Assembly (NCBI GenBank): GCA_025450255.1
Contig: JANWHV010000045.1
Span: forward strand, 1 to 16,354
From: Chloroflexota bacterium
GTDB taxonomy: Bacteria; Chloroflexota; UBA5177; JANWHV01
Reading direction: 5' to 3'
Length of the DNA stretch: 16,354 bases
The notes under the pieces are model-generated. The model was not told where the DNA came from. It worked only from the letters and a program-made list of their open reading frames with translations, and made no database searches. How positions within the stretch are numbered: the first letter of the stretch is position 1; each line of letters opens with the position of its first letter. A program made the translations under genes and the position numbers. Positions 1 through 7,778 of this stretch are shown here, in pieces.

Positions 1-358
1 CCGAGCCGGAGGCCCGGGCCATGAGCACGGCGAGGGGCAGCGTGGGCATCAGCGGCTCGTGAACGTGGAGCACGTCGAAATGTTCGGCGTCGAGCACTTG
101 TCGAACGCGCCGGGCAAGCCGCGAGCCGAACGGCACGCCGAGCGTGATTCGCGCCACGGAACCGTTTCCGGGCACCGGCGTGACCCTGCCGATGCGGTAG
201 ACGCCGTGACGGTCTTCCTCAATGCCGTCGTCGGAGCCGGGAGCGATGATGCGGACTTCGTGGCCTTTCTTCAGGAATTGCGAGCACAGTGCGTCTATGT
301 GCTTCCCGACGCCGCCCGGCACGCTGTAATCGTATGGTGAAACGAGGGCAATTTTCAT
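1..358 (-). CDS. PimA-like GT4 glycosyltransferase, N-terminal part (cut by window edge)
   Basis: This is the first ~119 residues of a GT-B fold glycosyltransferase of family GT4. The protein begins MKIALVSPYDYSVPGGVGKH, which carries the glycine-rich GGVG loop of GT4 enzymes. The stretch around residues 55-65 (PVPGNGSVAR) and the later HVHEP motif closely resemble phosphatidyl-myo-inositol mannosyltransferases (PimA) of Actinobacteria. PimA moves mannose from GDP-mannose to phosphatidylinositol at the inner membrane face. The exact sugar and lipid here cannot be read from this half. The start is an ATG at 358 that overlaps the TGA stop of the preceding acyltransferase (ATGA, 355-358), so the two are translationally coupled. 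The C-terminal nucleotide-sugar-binding half lies outside the window. Other GT4 enzymes of membrane glycolipid synthesis remain possible, but the acyltransferase neighbours favour a PIM-like pathway. Confidence 0.85.
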   Translation of the reverse strand, partial: MKIALVSPYDYSVPGGVGKHIDALCSQFLKKGHEVRIIAPGSDDGIEEDRHGVYRIGRVTPVPGNGSVARITLGVPFGSRLARRVRQVLDAEHFDVLHVHEPLMPTLPLAVLMARASGS

Positions 359-1368
359 CGCGATCTCACGGCATGGCCGCGCGTTACCGCGCGTGCTAAC
401 GCTTTCAGGGCTCGTCTCATTTCCCTGAGCCAACGCGCCGCCGAGACGATCGTACGCCGGCTCGACGGGCCTGGCGCAAAAATCGGCTGTTGCACAACCC
501 ATTGCCCGGGATCGCGTCCAATCTCGCGTTCCAGCATCAACGAAAGGGCGCGCATTCCCGAGTCAAGGTCGTCTTTGAATGACCGTTTTCCCGAACCGTC
601 CGGCTGCGTCATGGGCGCCGTGGCGCCCGCAAACTGGAGCGCCGGCACGAATCTGCCGGTAATGCGGTTGTCGCCGTGACGGTATCCGAACGCGCCAAGT
701 ACCGGCGCGCCGGTGCGAAGCGCCAGAACTATTGCTGCCTGCGGCAGGCAAACGTTTCTGCCGAAGAGTTCCACCTGGTATCCAGTTCCCTGAATATCGC
801 GGTCGCTGACTATAACCGCCGTGCCGCCAGATCTGACGTGCGCCGACAGCAATTTGAATGTGTCCAGGCCGATGGGTACGATGTCCGTGCCGAGCGCCGC
901 ACGGTGCTTTCGCACTTCCTCGAGCAATTCAGGCGGCTCCACGGGTTCTACCGGAATGAGCGTCCGGATGCCGTGCAACGGGAGCTTCTGCACGACCATG
1001 TCAAAGTTACCGAGATGCGCGCTAACGAGGATCACGCCTCTACCCAAGGCGTTGGCTTCGTCGAATGGCCGCCAATCCGTCACCTCGATGGCGCGCACGG
1101 CTTCGGCCGCGTCAGGTCGTGCAAGCCGGAAAAGATCGACGTAGTTCAACATCGCGTGCTGGAATGCCCGCCGCGCGTCACGGCGTACTGCCGCGTCACC
1201 CTCGGACGCACCGCGCGCGATCGCGATGTTAGAGGTCAGCGCGCGTCGCCGTGATGTCGGCAGAAGGGACAGCGCGGATCCAATCGCCCTGGCAAGCGCG
1301 TAGCAAAAAGCGCGCGGCAGGACGCAAAGTACACGGGTGACGACTTTTAGCGCGACAATCTTCCACAT
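355..1368 (-). CDS. PatA/LpxL-like lysophospholipid acyltransferase family protein (second of tandem pair)
   Basis: This 337-residue protein belongs to the LpxL/HtrB/PatA acyltransferase superfamily, membrane-associated enzymes that transfer an acyl chain to glycolipids. It shows the HX4D catalytic motif (SAHLGNFD, H118/D123). The IPVEPVEPPELLEEVRKHR stretch and a SDRDIQGTG segment followed by FGRNVCLPQ are typical of the PatA-type branch that acylates phosphatidylinositol mannosides. The N-terminus is hydrophobic and suits membrane anchoring. The ATG at 1368 (MWKIVALKVV) was chosen because the open frame upstream (to 1521) is low-quality Arg-rich sequence overlapping the previous gene. The SD is weak. 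The gap to the upstream acyltransferase is 61 nt, and the stop overlaps the next start by ATGA. The substrate is inferred from context only. Confidence 0.85.
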   Translation of the reverse strand: MWKIVALKVVTRVLCVLPRAFCYALARAIGSALSLLPTSRRRALTSNIAIARGASEGDAAVRRDARRAFQHAMLNYVDLFRLARPDAAEAVRAIEVTDWRPFDEANALGRGVILVSAHLGNFDMVVQKLPLHGIRTLIPVEPVEPPELLEEVRKHRAALGTDIVPIGLDTFKLLSAHVRSGGTAVIVSDRDIQGTGYQVELFGRNVCLPQAAIVLALRTGAPVLGAFGYRHGDNRITGRFVPALQFAGATAPMTQPDGSGKRSFKDDLDSGMRALSLMLEREIGRDPGQWVVQQPIFAPGPSSRRTIVSAARWLREMRRALKALARAVTRGHAVRSR

Positions 1369-1429
1369 TATAGGGCTCGCACGGTGGCCTGAATCTGGAC
1401 GCGCACGTTTACGGATCCTCTCCTGCCGC

Positions 1430-2446
1430 TCATGCCGAGGATAGGCCGCTTGAAGCGGTGCTGATATCTTCGTCCACCCGGCGCGGCATGGGCACAGTCG
1501 CGCGTACCGCCGCGACACCATCCAGCAAGCGGGCGAGACGCGCGCGTCTCGCCCGCTCTACGGTACCCGTCCGCCACATGTCCCTGAACATATACCATTG
1601 GTGCGGGGCGGTGCGGATTACCTTTTCCAACCCCTCGACAACTAACTGCATCGTCGCCGCAACGTCGTCGGCGCGCGTTCCCGAGCGCACGGGTTCAATC
1701 GGGGGAAGAATCAGGCCATGAAACGTCCCATTCGCCTTTCGCCTGAGGCCGCCCACGAGAATCGGGCAGCGGGCAAGTAGCGCCAGGGTTGCGGCGCCGG
1801 CCGGAAAGCTCGTCTCATTGCCGAAGAATCGTACGACGACCCCGTCACCCGAGGATAGTGGCCGGTCCGCCAGGATGCCGAGTATGTGGCCGTCGCGTAA
1901 CACTCTGGTCATTTGCCGAACGTTGTCCATGGGCACCACGCCAAGACCATACGATGCCCGAACATCGCTCACCAGCCTATTGAGCCGGCGGTTCTTGAAC
2001 GTCTCGGCGACCGCGAATATTCTACCGGGACTGTGGTGTGCCAGCGCGGCCGCCGCCATATCCCAGTGTCCGAAATGGGCGGTGACGAATATGGCGCCAC
2101 GCCCGGTTGCAAGCGCGCCATCGACATACTCCCAGCCCTCGGTATCGGCCGTATCGCGACGCACGCGCTCGACAACGCGGTCGAAGGCGGCGAAGTCGAG
2201 CAGAATCTCGCCATAGCCGCGCATCGAACGACGTCCGATCCTACGCGCGCGCTTCGCCACGGTCGGGGCCGGATCTTGCGTCCCACCCGTGAGCACGACG
2301 CCCAGGTTCCGATAGACGTTCGCGCGTTTCCCCGGCATCGCGAGAAAAACGGCGCTGCATGCGGCTCGCGCAATGTGCCGAAGTGCCGTATCCGGAAAGT
2401 GCCGGCCCACGAAGCGGAAGAAGATCAGCCCCCAGTACATCGCCAT
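1430..2446 (-). CDS. PatA/LpxL-like lysophospholipid acyltransferase family protein (first of tandem pair)
   Basis: This 338-residue protein is a second member of the LpxL/HtrB/PatA superfamily. It has HX4D as TAHFGHWD (H124/D129), followed by the FAVAETFKNRRLN substrate-side segment, ILADRPLSSGDG and FFGNETSFPAG, all in family order. An N-terminal hydrophobic segment (MYWGLIFFRFVG) is expected for membrane association. It is clearly diverged from its neighbour, so the pair probably acylates two different positions or substrates. Start choice: ATG 2446, or ATG 2440 two codons later, which has TGGA a few bases upstream. The longer open frame to 2527 overlaps the ArsR gene and was not used. The start lies four bases after the ArsR stop, pointing to one operon with coupled translation. 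The C-terminal ~45 residues are Arg-rich and not recognisable. Confidence 0.85.
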   Translation of the reverse strand: MAMYWGLIFFRFVGRHFPDTALRHIARAACSAVFLAMPGKRANVYRNLGVVLTGGTQDPAPTVAKRARRIGRRSMRGYGEILLDFAAFDRVVERVRRDTADTEGWEYVDGALATGRGAIFVTAHFGHWDMAAAALAHHSPGRIFAVAETFKNRRLNRLVSDVRASYGLGVVPMDNVRQMTRVLRDGHILGILADRPLSSGDGVVVRFFGNETSFPAGAATLALLARCPILVGGLRRKANGTFHGLILPPIEPVRSGTRADDVAATMQLVVEGLEKVIRTAPHQWYMFRDMWRTGTVERARRARLARLLDGVAAVRATVPMPRRVDEDISTASSGLSSA

Positions 2447-2450
2447 TCCA

Positions 2451-2810
2451 CTACATTCCAGCGCTAAAGGGCGGTGGTTGGGGGACCAGCAGCGGCGGTT
2501 CATCGCGCTCCGCTGTGGTCGCGTCACTCGGTGCGTCGGTCAGCAGGCGGACTAAACGCTCCTGATAGGTGACGAAGACCGGCCGGTTGAGCGAGCAAAA
2601 TACCAGCCTCCCCTGCTTTCGCGTCTGGACAAGGCCGCACCGCACCAGGACCCGAAGATGCCACGACACCAGCGGCTGGCTCGCGCGCAGGCGCAGGCTA
2701 AGATCTTTTACGCTGACCTCTGACGAATGGGTAAGCTCGGAAACGATCCTGAGCCGGCGCACGTCGGCAAGCGCGCGGAAATAGATTCGTAGCTCCCGCC
2801 ATTCCCGCAT
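2451..2810 (-). CDS. ArsR/SmtB-family winged-helix transcriptional regulator
   Basis: This 119-residue protein has an ArsR-type winged helix. LADVRRLRIVSEL forms the first helix pair. The recognition helix is within LRASQPLVSWHLRVLVRCG, where the S-x-H-L-x-x-L core is diagnostic. The wing is VQTRKQGRLVFCSLN. The usual metal-binding cysteine pair in the recognition helix (ELCVCDL of ArsR/CadC) is replaced by SVKDLSLRL, so this is not a classical metal sensor as far as can be seen. The Pro-rich tail after residue ~95 looks disordered. The start at ATG 2810 has a GAGG ribosome-binding site five bases upstream. It is the first gene of an operon with two acyltransferases and a glycosyltransferase, and probably regulates that operon. 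The inducing signal is unknown. Confidence 0.85.
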   Translation of the reverse strand: MREWRELRIYFRALADVRRLRIVSELTHSSEVSVKDLSLRLRASQPLVSWHLRVLVRCGLVQTRKQGRLVFCSLNRPVFVTYQERLVRLLTDAPSDATTAERDEPPLLVPQPPPFSAGM

Positions 2811-2834
2811 ACTATCCTCACTGATGACAAACCG

Positions 2835-2850
2835 ATAAAGAAATGTTTAT
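2835..2850. promoter_or_regulatory. Candidate ArsR operator (AT-rich inverted repeat)
   Basis: The sequence is ATAAA, six bases, TTTAT: a perfect 5-bp-arm inverted repeat in an otherwise GC-rich region, 25 bases in front of the ArsR start codon. ArsR-family dimers usually bind AT-rich imperfect palindromes overlapping their own promoters. The match is by position and symmetry only. Confidence 0.35.
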
Positions 2851-2866
2851 TCAACTTCCGCTTATG

Positions 2867-2895
2867 AGTTTGAGCCAAGCGGGACCTGCTGTCAA
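2867..2895 (-). promoter_or_regulatory. Candidate promoter of the ArsR-acyltransferase operon
   Basis: On the minus strand a perfect -35 TTGACA (2890-2895) is followed after 17 bases by CAAACT (2867-2872), a weak three-of-six match to TATAAT. The predicted RNA would run through the ATAAA/TTTAT repeat before the ArsR start at 2810. The -35 is convincing; the -10 is poor. Confidence 0.35.
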
Positions 2896-2998
2896 GATCT
2901 GGCGCGCCCACGTCGAATAACGGTCGAGCCGGAGCCGGCGCGAAACCGCAATCTTTTCAGGCAATGCCGTGGAGAGGCCATGCGGATTCGGACGGCAA

Positions 2999-5263
2999 TC
3001 AGGCTGTTTGAGACTGTTGGCCGCCGTCTCGACGAACTTCGTAGACATTCCGCACGCGCTCGAGCCGCATGAATACGCGGCTTAGCTGATCGATGTCCGT
3101 GATCTTTAGCGTGAGGTGGATCGTGGCGCTTCCATCGGGATGCGAGTCGACGGTAGCGCTGGCAATGCTTACCCGTTCCTCGGTTACCGCGGCGCTCACA
3201 TCGCGCAGCAGCCCGTCGCGATCCCACGCACGAACGATGATGCTCACATTATAGAGCGCCGTCTCGAGCGCTCGTCCCCAGTCAACCTGCACTAACCGCT
3301 CTGCTTCGTGTTCATTGAGCACCCGCGTACATTGGGAGCGATGGACTGTTATGCCGTGGTTCCGTGTAATGTAGCCGGTAATCTGGTCGCCGGGCGCCGG
3401 CTGGCAGCACCCCGCGAGGCGAGTCAACAAATCGCCAACGCCCATCACTTGAATCCTGCCGGCGCCCGTGCCTGATGTACGTGGCGCCTCGGTAGGTAGT
3501 GAGGGTGTCTGCGCATCCTCACGTGGATGCAATCGCATGACCACGCCTTGCGGACTGGCGGCGCCATAACCGACCGCGGCAAACAGGTCGTCGGCCGTGC
3601 GGAAATCTAGCGCGTTCGCAACTGCCGTTAGCATTTCGGGCGTGACCGCGGAAAGGGTGCGTTGTTCCAGCCTACCAAGTTCGCGCTCGACAAGGTCCTT
3701 ACCCCGCACAATGTTTTCGTCGCGGTGCTGGCGCTTAAACCATTGGCGTATCTTCTCGCGCGCGCTCGCCGAGGAAACGAAGTTCAGCCAATCACGGCTC
3801 GGACCATGCGCGGTCTTGGTAGTAAGGATCTCGACCCGGTCCCCATTGTGCAGTTGGTAGTCAAGCGGCACCATGATGCCGTTCACCTTCGCGCCGATGC
3901 ACCGGTGTCCAAGCTCGGTATGGACGCGGTAGGCAAAGTCCACGGGCGTAGATTTCGCGGGTAAGTCTATGATGTCGCCCTTTGGACTGGACACGAACAC
4001 CTGGTCCTGGAAAACGTCGATCTTGACTGTATCGACAAAGTCCCTGGCATTTTGCGTCAGCTCGTCTTGCCAGCTCCTCAGCATCGATATCCATGTGGTA
4101 AGCGCGGTCGGCAACGCGGCAGCCGACCCTTGCTCTTTGTAATACCAGTGGGTCGCCACGCCAAACTCGGCCATGCGGTGCATGTCCTGCGTCCGTATCT
4201 GCACCTCGGTTGGCCGTCCCTCTTCGCAAATGACCGTCGTGTGCAGTGATTGATAACCGTTCGGCTTCGGCATCGCGATGTAATCTTTGATGCGAGCCGG
4301 CAGAGGCGGCCAATGGGCATGAACGAGCCCCAACACCTGGTAGCACTCGGTGATCGATCCCACGGTCACGCGCAGCGCGAAGAGATCGTAAATGTGCGAC
4401 AGGTCAGTCTCGCCCGACCGCGCCAGTTTCTTATAGATGCTGTAGAGATGTTTGGCGCGCCCGCGTACCTCCGCCTGAATACTGTGTCGGTTTAGCTCGT
4501 CACGCAGCAGCGCCGTGACCTTCGCGATATATTCTTCGCGCTGGGTACCGCGCGTGGCAAGCTCGGCCACCACACCGGCGTAGGCCTCCGGCTCAAGGTA
4601 TTTGAACGCGGTATCCTCAAGCTCCCACTTAATTTGAGCCATGCCAAGTCTGCCGGCGAGCGGCGCGTAGATTTCCCGCGTCTCAAGTGCGATACGCTGT
4701 TGTTTTGCGGAGGGCAACGCGTCAAGCGTTCTCATATTATGTAAACGATCGGCGAGCTTTACCAATACGACACGCGGGTCTTCAGCCATTGCCATGAACA
4801 TCTTCTTGATGTTCTCCGCCTGCTGTTTGAGCGCGCGCTCCCGACCCTTCCGCTGCTCGTCCGATGTGAGATTCTGCTGTTCCGCCCAGTTACGCTGCCG
4901 GCGCCCAATTTCCTCGAACTTCGTTACACCATCCACGATGTGCGCCACGGAGGCACCGAATTTTTCGCGAATTTCGGGCAGGCTAACGCTGGTATCCTCG
5001 ACAACATCATGGAGGAGCGCGGAGATTATGGTCGTCGCGTCAAGGTGCATGTCCGCGACAATCAGGGCCGCGGCAAGGGGATGCGTGACGTAGGGCTCGC
5101 CCGACCGGCGCACCATACCTTCGTGCGCGCGTTCCGCCAGACGATAGGCTTCGGCGATAGGCTCCAGAGCCTGCTCAGGCAGGTACGTCCCGGCAATCGT
5201 CAACAAATCGTTGAGGTCGGCGGGCGCGGACGGACGCGGTTCGGATTCGATTGACTGGGGCAC
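2999..5263 (-). CDS. rel: Bifunctional (p)ppGpp synthetase/hydrolase (RelA/SpoT homologue, long RSH)
   Basis: This ~754-residue enzyme makes and degrades the stringent-response alarmones ppGpp and pppGpp. The hydrolase HD domain is intact: THPLAAAL, then LLHDVVEDT (HD at ~85-86) and KLADRLHNMRTL (~169). The synthetase domain is intact: YDLFALRV, DYIAMPKPNGYQSLHT and EVQIRTQDMHRMAEFG. The substrate loop reads RIKD (~324-327), the RxKD signature of bifunctional enzymes, unlike ExDD of synthetase-only RelA. The C-terminal half has TGS (~420-482), a helical domain, a conserved cysteine region (RLAGCCQPAPGD) and an ACT domain. Start: GTG 5263 is preferred because GAGG lies eight bases upstream. 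A TTG at 5287 keeps the frame open but has no spaced SD and sits almost on the predicted transcription start. Length and domain order are standard for the family. Confidence 0.95.
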   Translation of the reverse strand: MPQSIESEPRPSAPADLNDLLTIAGTYLPEQALEPIAEAYRLAERAHEGMVRRSGEPYVTHPLAAALIVADMHLDATTIISALLHDVVEDTSVSLPEIREKFGASVAHIVDGVTKFEEIGRRQRNWAEQQNLTSDEQRKGRERALKQQAENIKKMFMAMAEDPRVVLVKLADRLHNMRTLDALPSAKQQRIALETREIYAPLAGRLGMAQIKWELEDTAFKYLEPEAYAGVVAELATRGTQREEYIAKVTALLRDELNRHSIQAEVRGRAKHLYSIYKKLARSGETDLSHIYDLFALRVTVGSITECYQVLGLVHAHWPPLPARIKDYIAMPKPNGYQSLHTTVICEEGRPTEVQIRTQDMHRMAEFGVATHWYYKEQGSAAALPTALTTWISMLRSWQDELTQNARDFVDTVKIDVFQDQVFVSSPKGDIIDLPAKSTPVDFAYRVHTELGHRCIGAKVNGIMVPLDYQLHNGDRVEILTTKTAHGPSRDWLNFVSSASAREKIRQWFKRQHRDENIVRGKDLVERELGRLEQRTLSAVTPEMLTAVANALDFRTADDLFAAVGYGAASPQGVVMRLHPREDAQTPSLPTEAPRTSGTGAGRIQVMGVGDLLTRLAGCCQPAPGDQITGYITRNHGITVHRSQCTRVLNEHEAERLVQVDWGRALETALYNVSIIVRAWDRDGLLRDVSAAVTEERVSIASATVDSHPDGSATIHLTLKITDIDQLSRVFMRLERVRNVYEVRRDGGQQSQTA

Positions 5264-5298
5264 TGCTCTGACCTCGACGAAGAACAACCTGTAAGGTA

Positions 5299-5304
5299 AG
5301 TATA
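5299..5304 (-). promoter_or_regulatory. Candidate -10 element of the rel promoter
   Basis: The minus-strand hexamer TATACT (five of six to TATAAT) lies so that transcription would start near 5292, giving a leader of ~29 bases before GTG 5263. No good -35 was found at 16-18 bases spacing. Its position supports GTG 5263 over TTG 5287 as the rel start. Confidence 0.4.
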
Positions 5305-5382
5305 CCGCTTCGCATAACCGCTACTGTCGGGAGCCGCCTGTTGGAATCCCGGCACGGACGCGGCCGCTCGCCACTGGCTTAT

Positions 5383-7242
5383 TCACCGTGGTGTGTCAAA
5401 GCCGATGTCACGGATCTGAAGTTGTAGCGAGCGGGAATCCTGCCAGTCGTTCACCTCGATACTGAAGACAAGATCAATGTCCGAAGCACGTCCCAGCAAG
5501 TCGGCGAGGTCGCCGCGCCGGTACGCCATGGCCGTGAGCTTCTTACCCCCACTCTGCACCGTAACGCGGAGGTTATCGTTCCCGACCACCCGAGACTCAA
5601 CGACGCGCAATCCCCGGCACAGAAAGACGGCTTGCGGATTGCCTATCCCACACGGTTCCAGAGCCCGTAGCTGGTCCAATAGCTGCCAGTTCACCTGCTG
5701 AAGCTGCAGCTCGGCGTCTATTTCGACTCGATGCGCGGCACTTCTACCGGCCAGGCCAGGCCGCAGATAGTCGCGAAGACGATCCGCGAGAGCCTCTACG
5801 TTCCGCGGCGGCATCATGAAACCAGCCGCTTGCTGGTGCCCTCCGTATCGGGTCAGCAGATCACGGTTGGCGTTCAAAGCATCCAATAATGCGTCGGGCG
5901 GCGCGCCACGGAGCGATCCGCGCACCTCATCTCCTTCGTGGCGCAGCACCAACACCGGTTTGCCTGATTCTTGCGCGAGCTTTCCCGCCACGATCCCGGA
6001 TACGACCGCTGCCCACGTCTTTATAGGGACCACCACCAGAGGATCGCCGGCCGGAACGGGATGCTCCCTCAGGTGCCGTCTGCAGTCGTCAAGCGCTTGC
6101 TTCGTGACGGCCTGACGCTCGGCGATCCGAACGCACGACAACTCGGCATGCGCGCGGCCATCGTCATACGATGTGGTCGTCAACAGCAGATACGCCAGGG
6201 AATCCTCGCCAAGCCGCCCAGCGCTATTAATCCGTGGGCAGATCCGCGTTGCCACGTCGTTCGCGGAGATGTCGCCGTCTCGCGGGCCGGCCCGGTCAAG
6301 CAGAATTCGCACGCCAGGCCGAGCCGTGTTGCTCAATACGCGGAGGCCCTGCCACACGAGCGACCGGTTTTCTCCAACGAGCGGCACCATATCCGCGATT
6401 GTGCCGATTGCCACCAGATCAAGTAGTGATTGGGCGCGCTCAGCACCTGCTCCAATGGCACGAAGGATGCCTTGTGCCAACTTAAATGCCACGCCGACAC
6501 CTGCCAGGTCCTTACACGGATATGCGCAGCCGGGTTGCATCGGATTGATTAGCGCGTGGGCGTCCGGTAGCTCAGGCGGGGGCGCGTGGTGGTCCGTAAT
6601 AATCACGTCGATGCCCATTCGCTGGAATGCCGCTACCTCCACGGCATCGGATATCCCGCAGTCGGCCGTGATGATAAGGCGCGCTCCGCGCTCGACCATG
6701 CTTTGCAGGGCATGACGGTTGAGGCCGAACTGATCGGTCAGCCGATTTGGAATATGGGGCGCCGCCTGAACGCCCGCCAATGCCAGAGCCTCGACTAGCA
6801 CCGCCGTTGCGGTAATGCCGTCGACATCCGCGTCCCCATATACGACCACCAGTTGTTTGGCCTGCCGTGCCCGCAGAATCCTGGTGATGGCGGTATCCAT
6901 GCCGGTCAATAGGGAAGGATCGTAGCCGCCGGTGCTTGGAGCCAGATATTCACGCAGGCTCGCCACCGTCACGCCTCGATTGTGCAGGCACTGCCGCAGT
7001 ATCGGCGACAGAGCGGCTCCAGCACGAGCCAATCCCGGCGGCGGCGGATTGTCTCGTCCCAGATGTACCCAGACGGCCTGTCCTGGCTGCAACGGACCCT
7101 CCCTGACGTAGCGTGCCGTCAACGATTCGGCGGCTAGATGGCGATGACGAGAAACGAAGCGACTAGACCTGTGCCGCAAGTCCAAGCGATGATTGCGCGC
7201 AATGCGGCGGCACGCGTCTCCGGGATTGTACGTCTGTTCCAT
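5383..7242 (-). CDS. recJ: Single-stranded-DNA-specific exonuclease RecJ
   Basis: This ~619-residue protein is a 5'-3' ssDNA exonuclease of the DHH phosphoesterase superfamily, used in recombination and repair. Metal-binding motifs: VVVYGDADVDG (~133-142), TADCGIS (~193), IITDHHAP (DHH ~217-219), then AIGTIADMVPLVGENR and RINSAGRLG. The DHHA1 motif is YGGHQQAAGF. The C-terminal OB domain starts with EPCGIGNPQ. Start: an open frame continues to 7506 but crosses the divergent gene and is not credible. ATG 7242 is used, though it lacks an SD, and residues ~10-35 are unusually Arg/His-rich. An alternative is TTG 7092, which has GGGAGG five to six bases upstream and begins closer to the usual RecJ N-terminus. 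The DHH core is unaffected by the choice. Confidence 0.93.
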   Translation of the reverse strand: MEQTYNPGDACRRIARNHRLDLRHRSSRFVSRHRHLAAESLTARYVREGPLQPGQAVWVHLGRDNPPPPGLARAGAALSPILRQCLHNRGVTVASLREYLAPSTGGYDPSLLTGMDTAITRILRARQAKQLVVVYGDADVDGITATAVLVEALALAGVQAAPHIPNRLTDQFGLNRHALQSMVERGARLIITADCGISDAVEVAAFQRMGIDVIITDHHAPPPELPDAHALINPMQPGCAYPCKDLAGVGVAFKLAQGILRAIGAGAERAQSLLDLVAIGTIADMVPLVGENRSLVWQGLRVLSNTARPGVRILLDRAGPRDGDISANDVATRICPRINSAGRLGEDSLAYLLLTTTSYDDGRAHAELSCVRIAERQAVTKQALDDCRRHLREHPVPAGDPLVVVPIKTWAAVVSGIVAGKLAQESGKPVLVLRHEGDEVRGSLRGAPPDALLDALNANRDLLTRYGGHQQAAGFMMPPRNVEALADRLRDYLRPGLAGRSAAHRVEIDAELQLQQVNWQLLDQLRALEPCGIGNPQAVFLCRGLRVVESRVVGNDNLRVTVQSGGKKLTAMAYRRGDLADLLGRASDIDLVFSIEVNDWQDSRSLQLQIRDIGFDTPR

Positions 7243-7271
7243 GGACCGAGCAAGGATGCCTGGGGCCGGAC

Positions 7272-7300
7272 TGTTATACTTAGGGCTATCGAATGTACAA
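7272..7300. promoter_or_regulatory. Divergent promoters sharing one TATA core (recJ / unknown-dprA)
   Basis: Plus strand: TATACT (7275-7280) with a TG one base upstream (7272-7273) forms an extended -10, giving a start near 7287 and a ~27-base leader to ATG 7314. Minus strand: the same bases read TATAAC (7273-7278), with TTGTAC as a poor -35 16 bases away (7295-7300), giving a recJ start near 7266. The two -10 elements overlap by four bases. Confidence 0.5.
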
Positions 7301-7313
7301 GGAGAAACCTGAC

Positions 7314-7769
7314 ATGACACCAGGTGCGAACGCGCTTGCGGCACTAATCCAGGAAGCGACAACAGCGCTAGCGCGGATGGAGCAACAGCTCCGTTCAACT
7401 CAAGCTCAAGTCGCGGGGTTGGGTTTCTTTGCTCGAGGCTTCGTGGAAAAAGACATTCATGGCGCCACCGGAAGAAGTTTTGGCGATTGGATAACCGCCG
7501 CGTCACGTCTTCGGGCAGTGCTCTCCGCGATTCCAGCCGGGCCGCCAGCCGACACGAAACGCGCCATCGAGGCTGAGTTGACGCGCGTCGCGGTGCTGAG
7601 GCAGTACTTGCAACGCGCTCCGCAAAAGATCAACATGGTGCCCGCGGCAGTGCTAAAGCCACAGCAGCGCGCCGATTTTTTGAAGAACGTCGCCTCACAG
7701 GACCAAAGCCTGCAAGCTCTTGAAACGCAGCTTCAGGCGATTGCAGATGCGTTGAACACAGCAGGCTAG
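7314..7769 (+). CDS. Hypothetical helical protein upstream of dprA
   Basis: This 151-residue protein was not recognised as any family. The start is ATG 7314, which has AGGAG at the right distance; an in-frame ATG at 7293 precedes that SD and would start only ~6 bases from the predicted transcription start. The sequence is Ala/Gln/Leu-rich and predicted mostly helical. An N-terminal helix (LIQEATTALARMEQQLRS) and a C-terminal helix (DQSLQALETQLQAIADALN) have heptad-like spacing that could form coiled coils. A central more specific stretch (GLGFFARGFVEKDIHGATG) lies between them. There is no signal peptide, membrane segment or cysteine. It is followed nine bases later by dprA on the same strand, so the two are probably co-transcribed. 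Function is unknown; a structural or partner role in DNA processing is speculation from position. Confidence 0.7.
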   Translation: MTPGANALAALIQEATTALARMEQQLRSTQAQVAGLGFFARGFVEKDIHGATGRSFGDWITAASRLRAVLSAIPAGPPADTKRAIEAELTRVAVLRQYLQRAPQKINMVPAAVLKPQQRADFLKNVASQDQSLQALETQLQAIADALNTAG

Positions 7770-7778
7770 CCGTGGCCG

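Noticed and set aside
59..340. 93-codon plus-strand frame at the left end
   Set aside because: It is antisense to the PimA-like glycosyltransferase, which has clear family motifs and a start overlapping the previous stop.
676..1254. 192-codon plus-strand frame antisense to the acyltransferase
   Set aside because: It has no recognisable domain and no SD; it reflects GC-rich codon bias on the opposite strand.
7243..7506. 88-codon N-terminal extension of RecJ
   Set aside because: It would run through the divergent promoter and the first codons of the next gene, and has no RecJ-like content.
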